DNA of 64,000 nt from Hymenopus coronatus (Eukaryota > Arthropoda > Insecta > Mantodea > Hymenopodidae), in NCBI GenBank assembly GCA_030762935.1, contig CM060888.1, forward strand, positions 119,671,468-119,735,467, given 5' to 3'. Position 1 is the stretch's first letter. Every line of letters begins with the position of its first letter. Under the pieces are notes generated by a model. It was not told the DNA's origin. It saw only the letters and a program-made list of their open reading frames with translations, and did no database searches. Positions 11,721-20,396 of the stretch are shown here, piece after piece. The position numbers were made by a program, and so were the translations under genes.

Positions 11721-12110
11721 GGATGGCCGAGATGGCAGGCCCTCCCATTTCCAGATTGAAACTCACAAACTGGCTTCCTCCCCCCCCCCCCAACGAGCTT
11801 AGACATCTCACTGAGATGTCCGGAAACTGGAGCGCCGGAGGAGGAAGTTCACCATAGAACAGCCTTTTTCTTTGCACAGATCCTGCTGACAGTTACAACC
11901 CTGAAACAGAGTAATCAGATGAAGCGGAAATGAAATGAGAAGCGAGGTGAAATTCGGGAGATGTAATGAGCCTTCCCAGTATTTGCCTGGCGATCCGGGG
12001 AAACCCCGAATAAAGCATGGCTAAGGAAGGACAGCAACGGAAATTGAATTCACGACCTTCCGAATGTCACCTCGCTCTGTAGTTAAGTAAACGCATTCAA
12101 AAGTTTTAAA
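11720..12110 (-). mobile_element. probable tRNA-derived SINE, minus strand
   Basis: The complement of about 12030-12100 reads like a tRNA head, with a T-loop-like GTGAATTCAATTTCC. It is followed by a CCCCGGATCG block typical of the SINE bodies in this window, and a C-run at 11781-11791. Boundaries are uncertain. Confidence 0.4.
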
Positions 12111-12837
12111 ACTTGGCCCGAGGTGGCCCTTTATATACCTAACATTAGTTATTTATCCAAAAAAATCTAAAATAATCAGAAACACCGCGCTCACTGTTTT
12201 ATTATGATTATAAATGTTACACTAGTCAATCCACCTAACTCGATGCTTTGTGTTCATTGCTCCAAATAGTTGCTCAAACAAAACAATGGCTTCCCAATGT
12301 GAGGCATTTCAGAAAAGAAAGGTGCCCAAATCATACTGGGCGGCCTGCTTGAAAGAATTTATAAAAGGTCTGAATTTCTTTATCACTAAGTAGTAATGCA
12401 TTTCTCCTAAAAATTCGATATTAGATTTCACGTAAATACATCTTTGGAGGTCCCCTGAGTACAAAATTAATTTTTAGATAGGTTCGGTTTGGTGCGAGGA
12501 CAGAATAATTAAAAACAAAACATAATACAAAGTGCAAACATGGCATTTAAGTTCAATATTTTCGTAGATGCCACAAAAACATTTTCAAGAAGACCCGCTA
12601 ACTTCAAAGACACCTTAAATGGAAGACTTTTCTCGATTTTTCAAAAAGAACTCAAACAATTTTGATTAATATACCATTAGAAATTTTGGGCGATGTTTAA
12701 TGCCATTCCTCCTACATATGGCACCATAATCAACGTTGATGCATGCAATAAAATTTAGGAAAGGAATTTTGGGAAGGAAACGTTATAGGCCTAAGTTTAG
12801 GGTACTTCTTCGGCATTTGCCACTTATGACGATTTAA

Positions 12838-12935
12838 AAACCTGGTTAAAACCTCAGTCCTGGCGGAATTTGACCTCCGGTTCAAGAGTCCGTGCCTTAA
12901 CGACTTCGGCTACCCGAGTTGGTCTGATTTAGAAA
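12838..12935 (-). mobile_element. tRNA-like SINE head, minus strand
   Basis: The complement reads GGGTAGCCGAAGTCGTTAAG (A-box-like) and then GAGGTCAAATTCCGCC (B-box-like). This resembles a tRNA-derived Pol III promoter. No tail or duplication was identified. Confidence 0.5.
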
Positions 12936-12984
12936 ATCCTTAACATACACACCGATCATGAAATATCGTTTTTCAATGACTTTA

Positions 12985-13029
12985 AAGTAAAAAAAGTCGG
13001 ACGTGTTCCCTTCACATAACATTTTCCAG
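12985..13029 (+). repeat. RptA 5' end, interrupted by a 5S-like SINE
   Basis: An A-run, then GTGTTCCCTTCACATAACAT, the opening block of the unit. The unit resumes at 13517 after the insertion at 13030-13516. Confidence 0.7.
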
Positions 13030-13516
13030 AGTCCAAGAACAGGTCGTCCAGGTTTACCTGGACGAAGTGTAAAGTCGCCACAGTACCTAACCGCTAAAAG
13101 CGGTTTTACCTGTGCGATATTATGGGGAAAAAGATTTTGTTCACAAGCTTTTGTGTCTACGTCCGCCGGGCGGTGTTAAAATTCCTCCGCAGCCTTAGGG
13201 CTGAGTGTAGTCGGTCACTTGGGCGGTCACCCACCCAAGTGGTGACCACGCTCGATGCTGCTTAACTCGACGTGCCGCTTGTGTGGCCACCGGGTTAAGC
13301 AGGCCAGGTGGGAGGAAAGTTGGTAGGATTATGGATTTGGGTGAGTGATATGTTCCAGGTTAATCAGGGGGCCAGGGTTTCAGCCGGGCGGTCTCCCAAC
13401 CGGCTGCCACCCCTTCCGTTGCTGTATAACCTGGGGGCTTGTTTGGATTAAGGGATGGCAGTCTCTCAGGCCAGTGGACCGAGAGCGTCCCTTGGCAGGG
13501 GGTAGGATTTTCTCCT
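13030..13516 (-). mobile_element. 5S rRNA-derived SINE, minus strand
   Basis: The complement contains AAGCAGCATCGAGC (13250-13263) and, beginning 27 nt downstream, GGGTGGGTGACC (13225-13236). These match the A-box and C-box of the 5S rRNA internal promoter, with the same 27-nt spacing as a canonical 5S gene. It is not a 5S gene: the flanks do not fold as 5S and the sequence extends about 240 bp on each side. The flanks TTTTCCAG (13022-13029) and TTTTCCAG (13517-13524) form an 8-bp target duplication, consistent with retroposition into an RptA copy. Confidence 0.7.
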
Positions 13517-14300
13517 TTTTCCAGTTGTTCCTTATACTAAGTATTCTTACTGAAGATTATTTTATTTACATCATGCTAATCGTGATAAACATTGACAGAA
13601 TTGGTCTTATTACTGGCTCCCTTATAAATAGAAGGGCATACGTTAAGCTAAAGGATACTCAAATCTTTTAACAGCCGGTCGTTATGTGAAATAATTGAGG
13701 TTCGCTTCGCTTTGCATAGTGCCGTTGGAGAAAAGTTATTTATATCTTTAAAACTGAAACCAATAACAAACATATTGAAAACGATCAACTTTACAAGAAA
13801 AAGTACAGGATATAAATTGTGTGTTTTAACGAGATCTAAATTGTTTGAGAAGTAAGATTTGTTCTACCTGTTAAGGTTTAGTCGTTATGCAAAACTCTGT
13901 AAAATTCATCCAGAGTAAAGAGGTCATTAGAGATTCCCAGAAAATTCAAAACATACATTTTATTTGTGACGTAAATATGTTTAATATACAGCATTTTAAT
14001 AAAACTGTTTTTGAGAAAAACAGAATTTTCAAAAAATGTTCCATGTAAAGCGTAGTGTGTAATGGGGACTTTTCTTGAGTATCTTCGTGTCTCATTTTTG
14101 GAAGATACTAGACAAATACCAAGTTTGGTATTTAACGGTATTTTCACTTTTGAGCTGTCCACAGATACACACACATGGACTTTTTCTTAAAATACTTTTT
14201 TCAGGCTCAGAGGGCCACAAAACATATATTTCTGGGAAAATCTCGATATCGTATGTTTGGGTGGAATACCAATTTTTACTTTCTCTATACGTACCATGTA
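13517..14300 (+). repeat. RptA unit continued, tail-to-tail with the next
   Basis: Continues from the 5' fragment at 12985 through the usual internal blocks and a short CA tract (14163-14176), to the 3' hairpin at 14280-14320. The adjacent copy is in reverse orientation, which makes a long inverted junction. Confidence 0.8.
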
Positions 14301-15105
14301 TATAGTGTACAGAGAAGGTATTGCATTCCACCCAAAATTCGATACCGAGATTTCACCGGAAATACACATTTTATAATCCCCTATATCCAAAACAAAGATT
14401 TTTGGAAAAAGGTCCGTGTATCTGCGAACACGATAACTCAAAAACGAAAAGTCGGTAAAATACCAAACTTGGAAGTCTAGCATCTTCGAGGGTTGCAACA
14501 CGAAGATTTTTGAAAAACCTCCCCATTCACAACTACCCTTTATATGAAAGAAAATTCGAAAATGCTTTTTCTCAAAAATGGCTGTAACGATTTTGTTTAC
14601 AATACCGTATATTAAATATATTTATATTCAAATAAAACGTATATCTTGAATTTTCTGGGAATAGCCTCCAAAGACCTCTTTATTCTGAATGAAGTTTCCG
14701 TAACTAGTAAATCGTAAGAGTTAGACAGAAACTTACTACACAAAAACGTAGATTACGTTAAAACACACAATTTATATCATATACGTTTTTGTTTTTTTCG
14801 TGAAATTTACCATTTGCGAGATATTCCTTATTTGTTTCAAATTTAAAGTACTTAAAACTTTTCTCACACGAAAAGTTGTAAACTTCTGGCCCTGCATAGA
14901 AACGGATTTAAACCACATAGCAACCAGCTTTTAAGAGAATTGATAATCGTTTTAGCCTAGTATATTCCCTTATTTTTCTTTAACTTACAAGGAAGCAATT
15001 ACGAAAATTTCTGCTAATGTTTATCTTGATTAGATAAAGTAGTTAGAAGAATATGCTTTTAACAATAATTTGTTACAGGGATATTTTAGGTACATACGTG
15101 CTAGA
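14301..15105 (-). repeat. RptA unit, minus orientation
   Basis: Reads from the 3' block (TTTCACCGGAAATACACATT) back to the 5' half near 15080. It ends against a short plus-strand 3'-end piece (GTGCTAGAGAAAATAAAG), so the right junction is mosaic. Confidence 0.8.
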
Positions 15106-15780
15106 GAAAATAAAGATAATGTTTTTAAAATGTGTTATTTTGATAATATTATTTCAGACTGTACACATTTTTGGTGAAAGTTAAATACCACAGTCAAAAC
15201 CTCAAGTGGTTAGTGTGAGTTATGTATCTATAACGGAAGCACAGTTTACATGAGTGTAATTTTCCTCTGATCTACTATACATAGGCATTTCCCACGTTCT
15301 AAGGCAAAAAAGATTAAAGTATACAAAATAAATATTACACAAACGCAGGATTCTCAGCATAAGGATTGCCTTTCAAATGTTTTCACCAGATGAGAACCAA
15401 TGCGCTTCTTTGTGTCAGCTTTCGCATGTTAACCAAAAGGTAAACAAGATAAGCCTGCGTCAAGGCTGCACCATATGTGCAAAAAGCAAAACAAAAACTC
15501 CTATAACACGCATCCAATATATCACATCGCCCCCAGGGTTGTCAGTAATGCTCTTTTTAGATCCAGCGCTGAATCTGAACAGCGACAGTTGATGTAGACA
15601 TAAAACGTAATATATACACGTGTTGCTGTTATGTTCCTTTGCCATGTTTGTGACAACATTGTAAACCTGTTTTCTGTAAATTATTTCCTATCTATCTTTG
15701 CCCTCCATTCCGAGTTCATACAACTATATGGTGGGTAAAGCATGAAGCCATTATCCAGAGGGGATTTAAATTGGTCTGTA
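15106..15780. other. unassigned sequence
   Basis: Nothing recognised. Short open frames at 15377-15645 on both strands lack family signatures. Confidence 0.4.
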
Positions 15781-16405
15781 TTAAACAAACTTCCATGTAA
15801 GTAGAAGCGAAATAAGGGAGTAACATATGTTTTTTAAAGCTGGATCCAAAAACAAGGAATATCTAAAAAAGAAATAATAATAAAAAAAAAAAAAAACAAC
15901 AATTCCTCGAAAAAAATTCATATAACATACAACTATGTGTGTTTTAAACTGCTCTACATTTTTGTGTGTTAAGTTCTTCTCCATCTCTTACGGTTTAACA
16001 GTTATACAAAATTCCGTAAAATTCATTCAGAATAAAGTAGCCCAGAGGTTATACCCAGAAAATTCAAGATATACATTTTATTTGTCAGTTAAATATCTTT
16101 AATATATATTATATTTTAATCAAAATCGTTACAGGCATTTTTGAGAAGATCAAAATGTTCGAAAAAATGTCCATGTGGGGGAATTTTTCTCAAAGTCTTT
16201 GTGTTGCATCCCTAGAAGATACTAAACTTAAATATAAAGTTTGGTACTTTACAGACTTTTCGTTTTTGAGTTATCGTGTTCACAGACACACGGACGCGCA
16301 CACACACGGAAACATATTTCCGTGAAATCTTGGTATCGAATTTTTGGGTGGAGTGCAATACCTTTTCTATACACTATGTACATAGTACGTAAAGAGAAAG
16401 TACAA
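15781..16405 (+). repeat. RptA unit with internal deletion
   Basis: Starts within the unit (CTTCCATGTAAGTAGAAGCG) and lacks the segment around the GTGACTGAAG block. It has an A-rich insertion at 15870-15905 and ends GTACGTAAAGAGAAAGTAC at about 16405. Confidence 0.8.
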
Positions 16406-17205
16406 GTTTCATGTGTTCCATACTATTCTTACAAAAGATTATTATTTTATCCAAATCATACTAGTGGAGATAAACATACACTGTCTTAATGCTTATTCCT
16501 TGTAATTAGGGAATACGCTAGGTTAAAGCGATAGTCAAATCTTTTAAAAGATGGTCGCTATTTGAAACAATTAAAATCGGTTCTCTTTGCCTGGCTAGAA
16601 GTAAAACAAATAGCATATGAAACGAACCATCCGTTTGAGGAAAGTTTAAAATTGAAGCCAATAACAAACTGCTATTGGAAACGGCTAACTCGACAAAAAA
16701 AAGTATACCTATGACATAAAATGTGTGTTTTAAAAATATTTTTAGTAGTAAGTTTTTGTCTATATCTTAATATTCACCAGTTATACAAAAGCCATTCAGA
16801 ATAAAGAGGTCTGAAGAGGCTATTCCTAAAAAATTCAAGATAGGCGTTCGATTTTTTTAAGTAAATATCTTAAATATGCGGCATTTTAATCAAAATTGTT
16901 TGAGCCATTTTTGAGAAAAAACGGAAAAAATGTAAAAGATTGTTTGGGTTTAGGGATTTTCCTGAAAATGTTCGTGTCGCATCCTTGCAAGCTATCAAGT
17001 TTTGTATCTAAGCGGCATTTTGTTTTTGATTTATGCTGTTCACACACACAAACACATATGCGTATCTTTTTCTACAAATTCTTTTTTTCTGAAATCAGGG
17101 GCCATCAATACATATACTCGTATTTCCGGTGAAACATCCTTATTGAATTTTTGAGTGGAATGCAAAGCCGCCTTCTACATACGTGCTATAAAAGGTTGCA
17201 TTCAC
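16406..17205 (+). repeat. RptA unit, diverged
   Basis: Directly abuts the previous unit, head to tail. It has a short 5' block, the internal CA tract at 17040-17060 and an eroded 3' end near 17195 (CGTGCTATAAAAGG). A further 5'-like scrap follows at 17200-17245. Confidence 0.7.
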
Positions 17206-17420
17206 AAAACTTTCTGTTCACTCCTCTACAAATTATGTTACAGTATATTGTTATGCTATTGTTATTGATGCAGTCTACGGGAGCTTATTAAAATAAAGTT
17301 TGACGATTCTGTACGTCAGGGCAGTTGAGTTGCTAAGATATAACCAGAAAAATCATCAGTCTCTCTGCTTATATAAAAAGGCACTTTTGATCATTTGCTA
17401 GTACTATGAACCATTGTCAT

Positions 17421-17422
<2 letters not shown>

Positions 17423-17508
<86 letters not shown>

Positions 17509-17510
17509 AA
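17423..17510 (+). repeat. (AT)n-(GT)n microsatellite
   Basis: About 45 bases of AT repeats, then ACAC, more AT and a (GT)n run to about 17507. Confidence 0.95.
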
Positions 17511-17576
17511 GTGTGTATAAGTTAAATACAGGGTGTTAATGAACTACATCGAAATAATTAGCGAGATTATGCACGT

Positions 17577-17760
17577 GCATGTTGCTTTTCGCATAACTGC
17601 TAAACCGTAAGAGATGGACAAAAGCTTACCACACAAAAATGTAGAGCACGTTAAAATACTCAATTTATGTTATAAACATGTTTTTCGTGGAGTTGATCGC
17701 TTTTGAGATATTCCTTGTTTTTGGTTTCAGCATTGAAAAACTTATACTTTTCTGATACAG
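17577..17760 (-). repeat. RptA target copy, left part
   Basis: Reverse-oriented RptA, beginning at the block that ends ACTGCTAAACCGTAAGAG and reaching the family's CTTTTCTCATACAG block, here CTTTTCTGATACAG. The unit continues at 22530, so this copy was the landing site of the retrotransposon. Confidence 0.85.
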
Positions 17761-17861
17761 ACCTCAAACCTGATAAGAGAGGCCTCTGAGCAAAATTAAT
17801 CGGTCTTTCAAGCCCAATATAGAATGGGACGCTGAGAACCAAAGCAGTTAAAGAGAGTCCA
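17761..17861 (+). mobile_element. internal fragment of SINE-B fused to the LINE 5' end
   Basis: GAGGCCTCTGAGCAAAATTA and CCCAATATAGAATGGGACGC match the complement of the SINE-B copy at 57.1 kb, and more loosely that at 47.5 kb. It starts exactly at the target duplication and stops near 17861, where LINE-specific sequence begins. It has the same orientation as the LINE. This fits a template switch during insertion. Confidence 0.6.
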
Positions 17862-17953
17862 CCAGTTGTCTCCGGAGATCCATCAGGGACGGACGTATTT
17901 GCTACCTGCTCGTGATTGGGTGTGACCTGCAGACGTACCGGGCGAGGATCGGC

Positions 17954-18241
17954 ATGTGGACAGATAGAGGGGGACGAGCGGGACGAAAGTTACATAGGGA
18001 AAGATACGAAGATGCACCAAGACATATACACTTCTATGCATTGGTGTTATCTGTGTTATTGGTGATAGGTGGGGTAGAAATAAACCCAGGACCAGTGCAA
18101 GAGGCGGTGAAATGCCAGACATGCAAAAACAACTTACGGACGGGCCTTCTCTGCAGTCGCTGTATGAGCTGGTTTCATTTCAGCTGCCAAAAAATAAAGA
18201 AAACACAGCAAATTGAAGACAGTTGGAAGTGTATTCAGTGA
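17954..18241 (+). pseudogene. retrotransposon ORF N-terminus: 2A-like motif and PHD-like finger
   Basis: The first ATG in this frame is at 17954. The product begins with a basic stretch, then a hydrophobic segment (YALVLSVLLVIGG, residues about 27-39) leading into VEINPGP. This has the shape of the 2A-like 'ribosome-skipping' sequences known at the N-termini of some AP-type non-LTR elements. The usual Asp before Val-Glu is Gly here. A zinc finger follows, CxxC-(9)-CxxC-(4)-H-(2)-C (CQTC, CSRC, FHFSC), like the C-terminal-truncated PHD fingers of such ORFs. A TGA at 18239-18241 ends the frame, but the next segment (from 18254) is in the same frame, so this is one ORF broken by a stop or read through. 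Role by analogy: nucleic-acid or chromatin binding. Confidence 0.65.
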
Positions 18242-18253
18242 GAGAAAACCCAC

Positions 18254-19540
18254 ATGTTAATGGAAAAAGAAAGGGAAGAAATTAAAATGATGGATGAGAT
18301 TCGGCGGCTGAGAGTAAAGTTGCAGCGAGCCGAAGAACAAATACGACAATTGAAACAAGAAACGAAAATGTTAAAAACTCCGGAGGTGCATACAAAGCGG
18401 GAACAATGTTTGTCGGTGGGAGACTCAATAATAAAGCATGTTGGACATCACAGTGCAGAGTTGACTGTAGAGTGCTTCCCTGGAATAAGAACGGAGCAGA
18501 TGAGGCACGTTGTGGAGCGGCAGGAACAAAGAAATCCGAAAACGGTAATTGTGCATGTAGGATCAAATGACCTGAGGGGAAGCGTAGACCACATCATGGG
18601 GAACATGTACGATTTGGCTACAACAATGAAGAGTAAATTTCCCGCTGCTAAAATAATTTTAAGTGGAGTGGTACGACGTAGAGACGTAAACTGGCGCAAG
18701 GTTGGTAGAGTAAATGACTCTTTTCAATGGGTGACAGAGCGACTGGGTCTTCTCTTCGTTGACCCAAACTCCTGGCTGGGTGATAATGATTTAGGGCGTG
18801 ATTGTGTGCACCTAAATAGGAGAGGAGCGGCGTCATTGGCGTCACTTTTCATTAGAGCGGCTGCATCGTTCGGCGGAGAACGGGAAGAGGACTGCGCTGG
18901 ACGAGACGAGGACGGTGATGAACACGACGGTGGCGCATCTGGCGAGGGGGGCTGCGGACGAGGCGAGGAAGGTGATGAACACGTCGGTGGCGCATCTGGC
19001 GAGGGGGCCTGCGGACGAGACGAGGAAGGTGATGAACACGACGGTGGCGCATCTGGCGAGGGGGGCTGCGGACGAGACGAGGAAGGTGATGAACATGACG
19101 GTGGCGCATCTGGCGAGGGGGGCTGCGGACGAGACGAGGACGGTGATGAACACGACGGTGGCGCATCTGGCGAGGGGGGCTGCGGACGAGACGAGGAAGG
19201 TGATGAACACGACAATGGCGCATCTGGCGAGGGGGGCTGCGGACGAAACGAGGAAGGTGATGGTGGACGGGATGAGGCCGGTGGGAACGCCGACGAAAAA
19301 CCTAATAGTAAAGGTGAGTCTCTAGTGATTTTGCAGGTAAATTGTCGAAGTATCTTAAACAAAAAATTAGAATTCTCAAACTTAATAGATGCTTATGATC
19401 CAGATGTAGTAATAGGTACCGAATCAGGGCTTCATCCAGATATTACAAACGCTGAAGTATTAGGGAATAACCTCACGACAATAAGAAGAGATAGGAATGG
19501 CAGAGGAGGTGGGATATTTATTTGTGTCAAGAATATTTAA
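18254..19540 (+). CDS. retrotransposon polyprotein segment: coiled coil, SGNH esterase, 19-aa repeats, endonuclease N-terminus
   Basis: This 428-residue open segment is in frame with the upstream finger. Residues 1-45 are Lys/Glu-rich with heptad character (RLRVKLQRAEEQIRQLKQE). Residues 54-205 are an SGNH hydrolase of the kind found in CR1/L2 ORF1: GDS at 56-58, GSND at 103-106, DCVH at 183-186. Catalytic Ser, Asn, Asp and His are all present. Residues 221-334 are six copies of a 19-residue Gly/Asp/Glu-rich repeat. From about residue 356 an AP-type endonuclease starts: VNCRS with the metal-site Asn at 363, the Glu of GTES at 390, and GRGGG before the TAA at 19538. The same frame continues with endonuclease sequence beyond the TAA, so the stop is a lesion. 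The element is normally expected to have the esterase in a separate ORF1. Here esterase and endonuclease share one frame. Confidence 0.8.
   Translation: MLMEKEREEIKMMDEIRRLRVKLQRAEEQIRQLKQETKMLKTPEVHTKREQCLSVGDSIIKHVGHHSAELTVECFPGIRTEQMRHVVERQEQRNPKTVIVHVGSNDLRGSVDHIMGNMYDLATTMKSKFPAAKIILSGVVRRRDVNWRKVGRVNDSFQWVTERLGLLFVDPNSWLGDNDLGRDCVHLNRRGAASLASLFIRAAASFGGEREEDCAGRDEDGDEHDGGASGEGGCGRGEEGDEHVGGASGEGACGRDEEGDEHDGGASGEGGCGRDEEGDEHDGGASGEGGCGRDEDGDEHDGGASGEGGCGRDEEGDEHDNGASGEGGCGRNEEGDGGRDEAGGNADEKPNSKGESLVILQVNCRSILNKKLEFSNLIDAYDPDVVIGTESGLHPDITNAEVLGNNLTTIRRDRNGRGGGIFICVKNI
18914..19255 (+). repeat. six tandem 57-bp units (19 codons) inside the ORF
   Basis: The units start at 18914, 18971, 19028, 19085, 19142 and 19199. 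They are near-identical, with only scattered single-base changes (for example Asp to Val in unit 2, Gly to Asn in unit 6). The encoded unit is GDEHDGGASGEGGCGRDEE. Because 57 is divisible by 3, all frames stay open, which produces long spurious antisense frames (for example 18724-19362, minus). The local G+C content is far above the flanks. Confidence 0.95.
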
Positions 19541-20396
19541 AATGCTGTCGAATTATGGAGGGATGAGGAATATGAAATCTTACAAGTAGAAATTTCAGGA
19601 AACTATAGTAAAAATAAATGGCAAGTAATAGGAATATATAGGCCACCAGGTGATCACTTACGATCACTAAAATCACTTGCAAAACGAATTTTTAAGAGTG
19701 ACATGGCCAGTGAGCAGGTAATTGTAGGGGGAGACCTAAATCTTCCGCGAGTTAATTGGGCGGGTGACGTGAGGGGTGGGGAATTGCCGGCTATTGTTAA
19801 TGACCTGGTTTGGGAAGGTGGCCTTGGACGTATTTCTTGTAAAGCCAGAATGAGGTTTTTCCAGGTATAAGAGAACATAACTGCGTATTACTTAAAGTAG
19901 GAGGAATACGTGCAAAGTTTCACACGGATGAAATGAGACACTTTTACCAATATTACAAAGGAGGCATTCCGAGGCTGCAAAAATTTTTAAACGAAAAATA
20001 TTCGCTGTGGTCCCAATCTGGAAGCTCGGTAGAAGAAATATGGCAAAATTTTAAAAAAAATTGTTATGGAAGCAACATATAAATTTATACCCCGTGAAAT
20101 GCTAACTAAAAACCCTGACCCGGAATACTACGATAAAACAGTAAAACGGCTAAAGAAACAAGTCAGGAGAGCATATAGTTCACGAAAAAATAGTAGTTAT
20201 CACGCAAATAAATTCCGAGTTTTGTCAAACAAACTTCTATTAGAAAAGATTACCGCGGAAGAACATTTCTTAAAAAGTATTCTCTCGTCTGACAGGAATA
20301 TTTGGCAGCAATTTTTTTTAAATTTGTGAGAAGGCGCAGGGGAAACGCAGAAATCATTCCAGAAATCAAGAATGGAAATATACTAATGGCCATTCA
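19541..20396 (+). pseudogene. retrotransposon endonuclease C-terminus and EN-RT linker
   Basis: In the same frame as the upstream segment, after the TAA, are NKWQVIGIYRPPGDH and VGGDLNLPRVNW, the GDxN block of AP endonucleases. A frameshift near 19860 leads to PGIREHNCVLLKV, matching the final 'SDH' block but with Asp replaced by Glu (REH). The frame runs to IWQNFKKN, then shifts back across an A-run at about 20052-20060. It continues at 20066-20329 with the linker, ending AEEHFLKSILSSDRNIWQQF. A further shift precedes the RT segment at 20397. This enzyme would nick target DNA to start target-primed reverse transcription. The lesions and the altered SDH block mean this copy cannot supply it. 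Confidence 0.75.

Noticed and set aside
13190..13270. A true 5S rRNA gene
   Set aside because: Only the internal promoter region matches. The 5' and 3' thirds and the closing stem are absent and target duplications flank a longer insert.
18724..19362. Long antisense open frame (212 codons, Pro/Ser/Arg-rich) and other frames over the 57-bp repeats
   Set aside because: The repeat length is a multiple of 3 and G+C-rich, so all frames stay open. The sense frame has the esterase and endonuclease domains.
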